Shown here: piece after piece, positions 51,896 to 59,308 of the stretch | How positions within the stretch are numbered: the first letter of the stretch is position 1 | Layout of the letters: each line of letters opens with the position of its first letter | Source of the DNA: Candidatus Manganitrophus noduliformans | GTDB lineage: Bacteria; Nitrospirota; Nitrospiria; SBBL01; Manganitrophaceae | DNA length: 64,000 bases | Direction of reading: 5' to 3' | Assembly: GCF_012184425.1 (NCBI RefSeq) | Contig: NZ_VTOW01000002.1 | Span: 930,001 to 994,000, forward strand | The notes under the pieces: generated by a model | Told to the model about the DNA's origin: nothing | Databases searched by the model: none | The model's input: only the letters and a program-made list of their open reading frames with translations | Made by a program: the position numbers and the translations under genes

Positions 51896-52396
51896 ATGAT
51901 TCGTTTTTTACGGAAGATTTCGGGAAAGCTCCTTCCACTGACCGTTCTGCTGATCCTTCTCTCCGCGGCGCGGGCGGAAGAGGCGGCCCCCGCCTTCTCT
52001 CTTCCCGGAGAGGCCGGCCCGGTCAACCTGGCCGCTTACCGGGGGAAAGTGGTCTATATCGACTTCTGGGCCTCCTGGTGCGCCCCCTGCCGCAAGTCTT
52101 TCCCCTGGATGAACGACCTGCAGCGCCGCTACGGCAAGCAGGGGCTGGCCGTTGTCGCGATCAACGTCGATAAAAAAGAGGGGGCCGCACGCGCCTTTCT
52201 CGCCGACTATCCCGCCCAATTCACGATCGCCTTCGATCCCGCCGGGAGGGTGGCGGAGGCCTACCGCGTCCGGACGATGCCGAGTTCTTATCTGATCGAC
52301 CGGAAGGGAGCGCTCCGCTCGACCCACCTCGGCTTCTTCGATGCCAATAAGCTCCGGATCGAAGAAGAAATCCGGCAGCTCCTGGCGGAGGGATAA
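51896..52396 (+). CDS. TlpA-like periplasmic thioredoxin
   Basis: A 166-aa exported thiol:disulfide oxidoreductase. A signal peptide (LPLTVLLILLSAARA) precedes a thioredoxin fold with WCAPCRK (CxxC) in YIDFWASWCAPC, the partner cis-proline in TMPSSYLIDRKG, and EEEIRQLL at the end. It likely keeps a partner cysteine reduced in the periplasm. The DUF4266 gene begins 3 bp after its stop, and the two cysteines of DUF4266 are natural candidates as its substrate. Confidence 0.93.
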   Translation: MIRFLRKISGKLLPLTVLLILLSAARAEEAAPAFSLPGEAGPVNLAAYRGKVVYIDFWASWCAPCRKSFPWMNDLQRRYGKQGLAVVAINVDKKEGAARAFLADYPAQFTIAFDPAGRVAEAYRVRTMPSSYLIDRKGALRSTHLGFFDANKLRIEEEIRQLLAEG

Positions 52397-52399
52397 CGG

Positions 52400-52636
52400 A
52401 TGACCCTTTCTCTGATCCGATCCGGCCGAACCCTTTTGACCCTTCTCGTCCTCTCCCTTCTCTTCTCGGGCTGCATCACCCGCGTCCCCCCCTGGGATCG
52501 GGACCTGCTCGCGGAGAAAAAAATGCAATTGATTCCCGACCCGATGGAAAATGAGATGGACGAGAAGATCTCCTTCAGCAAGGAAGGTTCGAGCGGCGGG
52601 CAGGGAATCGGCGGAGGGGGTTGCGGTTGCAATTGA
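52400..52636 (+). CDS. DUF4266 lipoprotein with C-terminal Cys-Gly-Cys
   Basis: A 78-aa lipoprotein (lipobox LLFSGC) whose short mature chain is VPPWDRDLLAEKKMQLIPDPMENEMDEKISFSKEGSSGG and ends GGGGCGCN. That is the DUF4266 family, always small, with WDR near the lipid anchor and a Cys-Gly-Cys tail that could form a disulfide or bind metal or flavin. It overlaps the DUF3570 gene by 16 bp and follows the thioredoxin. Confidence 0.88.
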   Translation: MTLSLIRSGRTLLTLLVLSLLFSGCITRVPPWDRDLLAEKKMQLIPDPMENEMDEKISFSKEGSSGGQGIGGGGCGCN

Positions 52637-53892
52637 ACGGAAAGAAGTCGATCCGAAACACCCTCGCCGTCGCCGCCTGCACCCTCCTCTCTCAAACGCC
52701 CGCTCCCGCCGCGGCGGACGAGTTTCCCTGGAAAGCCGATCTCTCCACCCTCTACTACACCGAAAAAGACCGGGTCACCGTCTCCGAGTCGATCCTCTCG
52801 CTCCGGCGCGACATCGGCAGCGACGAGGCGTTCGCGCTGAAAGTGACTTACGACGCCATCAGCGGCGCCTCGGCGAACGGGGCAATCTTCGGGACCGATT
52901 CCGGCGGCGTTCAAACGGTGACCTCCCCTTCGGGGGTGGCGCGGACGATCAGCGTCGGGGCCGGCGCCCGGGTCGATCCGCTCACCGAATTCGAAGACAA
53001 CCGCATCGCCGCCCAGCTCGCCCTGGAGAAGGCGCTCTGGCGGACGCTGACCGCGAGGGTGGAAGGGAACCTCTCGACCGAGCATGATTACGATTCGTTC
53101 GGCGCGGGGGGTCTCGTCTTGTGGGATCTCAATCAGCGGATGACGACGCTGACCGGCGGCGCGTCATTCAACAACGACACCGTTAAGCCGAGCACCGGAA
53201 CACCGGTGGCGCTCGGCAGCGTCTCAAGCGCGGAGCGGTTGGAGAACGGCGAGAAAAGGGCGATCGACCTCCTCTTCGGCATCTCGCAGGTGGTCAGTCG
53301 AAAGACGGTCACGCAGATGAACTATACCCGGGGGATGACCGACGGTTATTTGACCGACCCGTACAAGATCATCACGGTGGTCGATTCCGCCGGCGACCCG
53401 GTCGACTATCTTTATGAAAAACGGCCCGCCGACCGGAGCCGGAACAACATTTTCTGGCGCATGGCGCACCATCTGACGAAGGACGTGGTCCATGTCGCCT
53501 ACCGCTACGCCTGGGACGACTGGGGAATCCGCTCCCACACCGCCGATCTGAGATACCGCTTGGCGCTTGTCCGCGGCCACTCTCTGCAAGGGCATCTTCG
53601 TTATTACACCCAGACCGCCGCCGACTTCTACCGCTACAGTCTGGCGGAAGGGGCGCCGTTGCCGCAACACGCGAGCGCCGACTACCGGCTCGGCAACCTG
53701 ATCACGCGGAGCGTGGGGGTGAAATACGGCCTCCCGCTGGGGAAGCGGGTCGAGTTCGGCATTCGGGCCGAGTACATGCAGCAGCACGACGCCGATGACC
53801 GGTTCCCCAAAGTCGATATCGTTTTCGTTCAAGCGACCCTTTCTTATTCCGACATCGTCGATTACGCCCTCTGGTCGAGACCGCCGCCGTGA
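52621..53892 (+). CDS. DUF3570 outer-membrane beta-barrel, candidate flavinylated protein
   Basis: A 423-aa exported protein of the DUF3570 family (signal peptide to about residue 31). Alternating aromatic strands (LSTLYYTEKDRVTVSESIL, HDYDSFGAGGLVLWDLN, VVHVAYRYAWDDWGIRSHTADLRYRL, VRGHSLQGHLRYYTQTAADFYRYSL) are typical of a barrel. Residues 78-84, DAISGAS, match the DxxSGA(S/T) sites where ApbE attaches FMN through Ser/Thr; the likely acceptor is Ser84. The start is a TTG after GGAGGGGG and could be six bases later. It overlaps DUF4266 and its stop overlaps the ApbE start (GTGA). Confidence 0.85.
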   Translation: MRLQLNGKKSIRNTLAVAACTLLSQTPAPAAADEFPWKADLSTLYYTEKDRVTVSESILSLRRDIGSDEAFALKVTYDAISGASANGAIFGTDSGGVQTVTSPSGVARTISVGAGARVDPLTEFEDNRIAAQLALEKALWRTLTARVEGNLSTEHDYDSFGAGGLVLWDLNQRMTTLTGGASFNNDTVKPSTGTPVALGSVSSAERLENGEKRAIDLLFGISQVVSRKTVTQMNYTRGMTDGYLTDPYKIITVVDSAGDPVDYLYEKRPADRSRNNIFWRMAHHLTKDVVHVAYRYAWDDWGIRSHTADLRYRLALVRGHSLQGHLRYYTQTAADFYRYSLAEGAPLPQHASADYRLGNLITRSVGVKYGLPLGKRVEFGIRAEYMQQHDADDRFPKVDIVFVQATLSYSDIVDYALWSRPPP

Positions 53893-54791
53893 AAAAAGAG
53901 GAACGATCGCTGACGCGCGAGAACGGCCTCTGGACCGGCCGCTTTCATGCGATGGCCGGCCCCTGCGAGGTGTTGATCGACACCCGGGACGCCGCGTCGG
54001 CCGAGAAACTCTTTCGTCTGGCGGAGGAAGAGGCGCGGCGGATCGAACGGAAGTTCAGCCGATACCGCGACGACAATATCGTTTATCGGATCAATCATGC
54101 CAATGGAAAACCGGTCGAGGTCGATGAAGAGACCGCCTCTCTTCTCGACTTCGCCGCCGCCTGCGCCGGGTTAAGCGGGGGAAAGTTCGACATCACCTCC
54201 GGCCTCCTCCGGCAGGTTTGGCGGTTCGACGGAAGCGACCGGCTCCCCGACCCGGAAGCGGTCGCGGCCCTTCTCCCCCGGATCGGCTGGTCGAAGGTCC
54301 GCTGGGAGCGCCCCTTCTTCACCCTCCCCGCCGGAATGGAGATCGACTTCGGCGGGATCGGAAAAGAGTACGCCGTCGACCGGACCGCGCAGCTCCTCTC
54401 CCAACATCTTCAGACCGGCATTCTCATCAACTACGGCGGCGATCTCTTCGCCGTCGGCCCCCGCGTCGACGGATCCCTCTGGCAGGTCGGCATCGACGAT
54501 CCCGCCGCGAGCGGGAAAAAGCTCGTCGCCAAGATCCCGTTGAAGCAAGGGGGGCTTGCCACCAGCGGCGACGCCCGCCGTTATCTTCTCAAAGACAACA
54601 TCCGCTACAGCCATATTCTCGATCCCCGCACCGGCTGGCCGGTGGAAAACGCTCCCCGTTCGGTGTCGGTGTTGGCATCGACCTGCTTGGAAGCGGGAAT
54701 GCTTGCGACCTTTGCGATGCTGCAAGGATCGGAGGCAAGAACATTCCTGGAAGGGGAAGGGGTGCCGTTTTGGTTGGTGACGGGGGATTGA
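53889..54791 (+). CDS. apbE: ApbE, FAD:protein FMN transferase
   Basis: A 300-aa enzyme that transfers FMN from FAD to Ser/Thr in target proteins. Motifs: FSRYRDDNIVYRIN, LSGGKFDITSGLL, IDFGGIGKEYAVDR (metal and flavin site; the usual GGIAKGYAVD here has Glu after Lys), LINYGGDLFAVGP, LATSGDARRY and HILDPRTGWPV. No signal peptide is seen. The GTG start overlaps the DUF3570 stop. Position at the end of the thioredoxin-DUF4266-DUF3570 operon points to DUF3570 as the target. Confidence 0.94.
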   Translation: MKKEERSLTRENGLWTGRFHAMAGPCEVLIDTRDAASAEKLFRLAEEEARRIERKFSRYRDDNIVYRINHANGKPVEVDEETASLLDFAAACAGLSGGKFDITSGLLRQVWRFDGSDRLPDPEAVAALLPRIGWSKVRWERPFFTLPAGMEIDFGGIGKEYAVDRTAQLLSQHLQTGILINYGGDLFAVGPRVDGSLWQVGIDDPAASGKKLVAKIPLKQGGLATSGDARRYLLKDNIRYSHILDPRTGWPVENAPRSVSVLASTCLEAGMLATFAMLQGSEARTFLEGEGVPFWLVTGD

Positions 54792-54828
54792 ACTATAAAA
54801 TTTGTTTAGTTAATACAGAAATACGTGG

Positions 54829-54851
54829 AAGGCGATGCGTTCGCCTTTTTT
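54829..54851 (+). terminator. Intrinsic terminator of the ApbE operon
   Basis: AAGGCGA (54829-54835), loop TGCGT, TCGCCTT (54841-54847), then more T. A GC-rich stem plus a T-run, 38 bp after the ApbE stop. Confidence 0.75.
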
Positions 54852-55018
54852 GACCGATGGCCGGTTATTGACGGTGATGATCCCTTTTTTGATTTCCGGA
54901 TTTCGTTGGGAAAGGGGAACGCCGAAGGGGCGGGGCGGATCGAAAATCGGCTTCGACGCCGGAGTGGATTTAGGCGCGTTCCGATGTTCACTTTTTTCTT
55001 CGCTTTTATTCCGAAACT

Positions 55019-55825
55019 TCATCCTTTTTTTGATTCTTCGTATGCGCAGGTATAACAGAGCCACATTTCATCCTTAACGTGGAAGCTCAATCGGCCTCCG
55101 CACATGGGGCATGCTTTCTCCCATTCCGTATCCTGCGGCGCAGAAGACTCACGGATTTCGTTTTTCTGCTTGCCGCCTCCTTTTTCCTCGCCGGGAATAT
55201 CGCTTTTATGAATAGAAGCCCTGGGCGGGATCGGTTGAGAGGCCGCGCCTTCGAAAGTAAATTCCTCGATCTTTTTTTTGATATCGGTTATCTCCGCCCC
55301 CATCTCCGTAAAGAGTTCCCCCACCGACTTCTCGACCGGCTCCATTTCCTTTTCCCGCGCCACCATATCATTGAGGATCCCTTTTTCTTCGCTCTCGAGC
55401 CGCCCTATTTTTTTCCGCAGTTTCGATATCTCGTCTCTTATCTCCAGTGATTTGGCCTTCATTTCTTTAAACTCGTCGCGCCATCCGGCGAGAGCGGGCA
55501 CCAAGCCCTTCTCGAGCGTTTTAAGCTCTTCAAGCTGATTGTTGACGGCCTTAACGATCTCTTGCCGGCTTAGCTTCGAAGTCGTCGACAACGCCTTGAC
55601 CGCGGCATTATAACGTTGTTTCTCCTCCGGAATGATTCCCTCAAACGATTCCACGAGTTCACGGAATTTTCCGAATATTGTATTCTCACTTTCGATTTCT
55701 TTTTTTATTCCATCGCGGAGACGATCGATCTTGGATGACAGATCTTCGTCCCCCTTGGACTTTACAAAGAGATCGGCGGCCAGCCGGTAAAGGATTTCGC
55801 TCCTGTTTTTCTTCTCAACGCCCAC
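55019..55825 (-). CDS. Coiled-coil protein with C-terminal zinc ribbon
   Basis: A 268-aa cytosolic protein. Residues ~15-190 are mostly charged helix with coiled-coil heptads (IFGKFRELVESFEGIIPEEKQRYNAAVKAL, EFKEMKAKSLEIRDEISKLRKKIGRLESEEKG, EITDIKKKIEEFTF). A linker precedes a single zinc ribbon, CPMCGGRLSFHVKDEMWLCYTCAY. No family recognised. Base composition is more AT-rich than the operon before it. It converges on the ApbE operon across ~190 bp. Confidence 0.72.
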   Translation of the reverse strand: MGVEKKNRSEILYRLAADLFVKSKGDEDLSSKIDRLRDGIKKEIESENTIFGKFRELVESFEGIIPEEKQRYNAAVKALSTTSKLSRQEIVKAVNNQLEELKTLEKGLVPALAGWRDEFKEMKAKSLEIRDEISKLRKKIGRLESEEKGILNDMVAREKEMEPVEKSVGELFTEMGAEITDIKKKIEEFTFEGAASQPIPPRASIHKSDIPGEEKGGGKQKNEIRESSAPQDTEWEKACPMCGGRLSFHVKDEMWLCYTCAYEESKKG

Positions 55826-56412
55826 TCATTTCCTCCTTGTAAACCCTACTTTATTGATATCGATTCTCCGTACTGGACGTATTTGAGGCAATACGGTCAT
55901 TATTTATAACGATGATAGATCAAAGTTTAGCTTATTCAATGAGAGTGTCAAATCACATAAGACTTCTTCCAAACCGCCCGTCACTGACGCATCACGAATT
56001 CTCGTTTGAAATCTGCATTATGTTCAGCGCATCAACGGTCAGGCTTTCAGGAAGAAGACTCCAATGAATCCTCATCAACAGACAGAATGAACGCCTTCAG
56101 CGATTCTTCACCCGATCAGTGCACTTCAGAATAAATCGGAACGATTATCCCGACGCATCGCTTCAACATGTCGGAAAGACATATCCACATGATCACAAAA
56201 ACCCAACCAGTTGCTATAATTAAGATCGTGACCTGACGCGGCGCGTCCCCAAAACCGCCGTTGCCGTCCGATCACGGCATAACAATCCGGAGTCGATCAC
56301 CATAAAAAGAAAACGGAAAAAGAGCGCGGAGGATGTTTCTTCCCGGTTTGCCCGGATCAATGGGGAACATCCTTTTAAAACGGCGGTTCCGAACGGCTTT
56401 GTCGATTACGCC
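55826..56412. other. Intergenic region with extended -10 and unannotated coding start
   Basis: AT-rich gap. It includes TTGCTATAAT (56211-56220), a TGnTATAAT extended -10. From 56224 to 56412 the frame of the SelO-like gene stays open and reads like that family's N-terminus (...FARINGEHPFKTAVPNGF), but has no ATG, GTG or TTG. No RNA gene or repeat recognised. Confidence 0.5.
56211..56220 (+). promoter_or_regulatory. Extended -10 promoter before the SelO-like gene
   Basis: TTGCTATAAT: a perfect TATAAT with the TGn extension, which can work without a good -35. Transcription would start near 56227, just as the SelO-like frame opens. Confidence 0.5.
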
Positions 56413-58140
56413 GTGAGAACGCGCCATGGGGGGAAGCTCTTCTATTTTAATTTCGATCTTGCCGAAGAGATCGGCCTGATTCCAAAAGGGGCGCGCCGCG
56501 TGATCACCCCCGCGCTCAGCCGAGCCATCCTCGATACGTTCAGCCTGCAGATCATCAACGAATACGACATCACCCACCATGTCAAGATCCCGAAGGAAGA
56601 CATCCGCCCCCATCGCTATATGGCGACCCGCTACTTGCAGATGCAGCATCCCGACAAAAAGGGGCATACCTCCGGCGACGGACGGAGCATCTGGAACGGA
56701 ACGTTTAAAGGTCCTCGGGGCCGATGGGATATTTCCAGCTGCGGCGCCGGCGTGACCTGCCTGAGCCCGGCGACGGCGATCGAAAAAAGATATTTTAAGA
56801 CCGGCGATAAGAACGCGTCGTACGGCAGCGGCCGTTTGGATCTATCGGACGGGGTCGGCGCGGCGCTGATGAGCGATATTTTCCATCGCAATCAAATCCG
56901 GACGGAGAGAACGCTGGCGGTGATCGCTTTTGACGACAACACCTGCATTACCGTGCGCGCCGGGAAAAATCTTTTGCGGCCCGCCCATTTCTTTAAATAC
57001 CTCAAACAAGGGGATTACTCGGGATTAAAACGGGTGGTCGATTACCACATCGCCAGACAGGTCGAAAACAAAGAGTGGCCTTTGATCCGGAATTCCGGAG
57101 AGAAGTACGGCGACCTGCTGGAGCGGATCACTGTCGCGTTTGCAAAGGCCGCCGCGCAATTTGAAAGCGAATATATCTTTTGCTGGATGGAATGGGACGG
57201 AGACAATATCCTGACCGATGCGGGGATTATCGATTACGGCTCGGTCCGGCAGTTCGGCCTCTTTCACCATGAATACCGATATGACGACGTCGACCGCCTT
57301 TCCACCAGCATCACCGAACAGAAGAACAAGGCCAAGTACCTCGTCCAAACCTTCGCGCAGCTCACCGACTTCTTGATCAGCGGAAAAAAGAAGAACCTGA
57401 GAGCCTTCAAAAACCATCCATCGCTGAAACGGTTCGAGCGGATATTCGAGCAGACAAGGGATGAAGCCGTTCTCTACCGGATCGGTTTCGATCAAAACAC
57501 CCAGGCCCTCTTATTGAAAAGCGCGCAGGATCGGGAGCGGGTCGGGGAATTCAGAACCATTTTGAGATATTTTGAAAAAGCGAAGGCGAAGCGGGGCCGT
57601 CATGCCGTGGCGGACGGGTTCAATTGGGACGCCATCTTCTGTGTCCGCGATATCCTGCGCGAATTGCCCCCCCTCTATTTGTCCGACGCCGACACAATCT
57701 CTCCAAAACAGTTCATCGATATTTTGCGGTCGGATTACGCCTCCCCGGCCGATGTCCGGCTCAGTCGAAGCCGGCGGGAGAAGATCGCCCGGTTCCAGCG
57801 GGTCTATTGGAGCCTGGTCCGCCGGGCGGCCGATCTGGAGGGACGGACCGCCGAGGAGGTCCTGCGTCGGATCGGGGACCGGTCCGCTCTGATCAACCGC
57901 TACAACAGGGTGACCGGAGACGCGATTATTTTCGTCGGCCAGCGGATGGTCAGAGAATGGAAAACGATCTCGACGGAAGAGTTGCACCAGATGTTCCAGG
58001 AGTTTGTGGAAGGGCAGATCTTGCGGCCGGAATCGCCCTCCGCAGCGGCCGCCCCGGGCCGGCACGCGAAGAGCAGAAAAACACGGCGGCTGTTGCATGC
58101 CATGTTGGATACGGTCAATAAATACCGGGAAAGCGTCTAG
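56413..58140 (+). CDS. SelO-like pseudokinase lacking the catalytic lysine
   Basis: A protein of at least 575 aa with the layout of SelO (YdiU), a pseudokinase that AMPylates proteins. Shared parts: GDGR (residues 88-91), WDISSCGAG aligned with the family WDLHLKGAG, YGSGRLDL, LLRPAHFFKYL aligned with HVRFGHFEYF, and GDNILTDAGIIDYG aligned with TDNMSILG..FDFG, keeping Asn265 and Asp274 for metal. The position of the nucleotide-binding Lys (LKGAG) is Cys110. Coding similarity runs upstream of this GTG to about 56305, with no normal start codon. AMPylation is doubtful given the lost Lys. Confidence 0.7.
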   Translation: MRTRHGGKLFYFNFDLAEEIGLIPKGARRVITPALSRAILDTFSLQIINEYDITHHVKIPKEDIRPHRYMATRYLQMQHPDKKGHTSGDGRSIWNGTFKGPRGRWDISSCGAGVTCLSPATAIEKRYFKTGDKNASYGSGRLDLSDGVGAALMSDIFHRNQIRTERTLAVIAFDDNTCITVRAGKNLLRPAHFFKYLKQGDYSGLKRVVDYHIARQVENKEWPLIRNSGEKYGDLLERITVAFAKAAAQFESEYIFCWMEWDGDNILTDAGIIDYGSVRQFGLFHHEYRYDDVDRLSTSITEQKNKAKYLVQTFAQLTDFLISGKKKNLRAFKNHPSLKRFERIFEQTRDEAVLYRIGFDQNTQALLLKSAQDRERVGEFRTILRYFEKAKAKRGRHAVADGFNWDAIFCVRDILRELPPLYLSDADTISPKQFIDILRSDYASPADVRLSRSRREKIARFQRVYWSLVRRAADLEGRTAEEVLRRIGDRSALINRYNRVTGDAIIFVGQRMVREWKTISTEELHQMFQEFVEGQILRPESPSAAAAPGRHAKSRKTRRLLHAMLDTVNKYRESV

Positions 58141-58190
58141 GTTTTCCTCGAAGCAATCAACGCAAAATTGACAGGACGAAGTCGCCGGTT

Positions 58191-59165
58191 CTAACGGCGC
58201 CAGAGATCGATTTCGATCGCGGTAGACAACATCGCCCGCGCCCCGTCGATCACGGCATGTAATGGAGCGCCGGCAACCTTCACGTCCACCTTCACTTCGG
58301 AAAAGAGCCGCCGGGAAATTCCCGGCAGAAGCGCGCCTCCCCCCGTCAGGCAAATTCCATTTTCAATCACCTCGCAAAAAAGAGAAGGGGGAAGATCGCG
58401 AAGGGTCGCCCCGACCTGCTTCACAATCTTCTCGTAAATGGGGGAGAGGGTCCGCCAGAGGAGGCGCGGATCGACCTTGAGCCACGTGTCGCGTTTTCCC
58501 TCTTCTGTGATCGCCCGCGTCAAAATGTGGGCGGGAAGCGGGGGCGGGAAATCGGCGCCGATCAGCTTGATCAAACGCTCCGACCCCCCCCTCGGGAGAA
58601 ACGCGCCGTGATCCGATGAAATTCTCTCTCCCACGGCCGCATGGAGATCGCCGCACGCCACCCGGATCGCCGACGCAGACACAAGGGTTCCGGAACGAAT
58701 CACGGCGATATCGGTCACCCCTTCGCCGATATCGACCACCATTTGGGCGCGCGGCAGCGACACGTCGAGACCGGCGCCGATCGCCGCGGCCAACGGCTCG
58801 GGGGCCACTTCGACCGCGGCCGCCCCCGCCATTCGGACGGCCCGGACCAAGGCCGCCCGTTCCGCGTCGGTGGCATCGGTGGGGGCGCAAGCGAGCACCC
58901 GGGGTTTGATCAATCCGTACCGCTTCAAACCATGGAAGAGGCCTTCCAGAACCGAAGCAGCCGCCTCACAATCGATCACCACCCCCCCGCGGAGGGGGGA
59001 AAGAGGAGAGCGCTGCCGAGCGTCGTCGGGGATGATCACCGAAGGACGCTCCAGCATGGACGGGGAATCAGCGGCGGCAAGACGTGTGGTCGCCGTACCG
59101 AGATCGATCGCAAGGTCGGGATACCCGACCCATCGCCTCAACGTTTGTGAAAGGACACCTGCCAC
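58191..59165 (-). CDS. MreB-like actin-family ATPase (divergent)
   Basis: A 324-aa actin-fold protein. Phosphate-1 IDLGTATTRLA (residues ~18-28) and adenosine LTGGGALLPG are as in MreB. The second phosphate loop is DIGEGVTDIAVI, where MreB/FtsA usually have GG in that loop. PSVIIPDDAR and IGAGLDVSLPRAQMVVDI also match. There are no mreC, mreD or rod genes beside it. The GTG at 59165 with GGGAG 6 nt upstream is used; the frame is open to 59744, but that part is a shadow of the DUF1501 gene. It may be a plasmid-type or envelope-related actin. Confidence 0.8.
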   Translation of the reverse strand: MAGVLSQTLRRWVGYPDLAIDLGTATTRLAAADSPSMLERPSVIIPDDARQRSPLSPLRGGVVIDCEAAASVLEGLFHGLKRYGLIKPRVLACAPTDATDAERAALVRAVRMAGAAAVEVAPEPLAAAIGAGLDVSLPRAQMVVDIGEGVTDIAVIRSGTLVSASAIRVACGDLHAAVGERISSDHGAFLPRGGSERLIKLIGADFPPPLPAHILTRAITEEGKRDTWLKVDPRLLWRTLSPIYEKIVKQVGATLRDLPPSLFCEVIENGICLTGGGALLPGISRRLFSEVKVDVKVAGAPLHAVIDGARAMLSTAIEIDLWRR

Positions 59166-59308
59166 GCTTTTCTCCCGGATGAAGAAACCTAAATCGATGT
59201 TTAGTATATCAAAAATTTTGATGGATTTCGAAAATGGAAAGCTCACCGGGCAGGAGGGTCGTAAAAAAGGCTTCGGCGGAAAATCCCGCTGCGAAGCCTC
59301 AAACGTTC

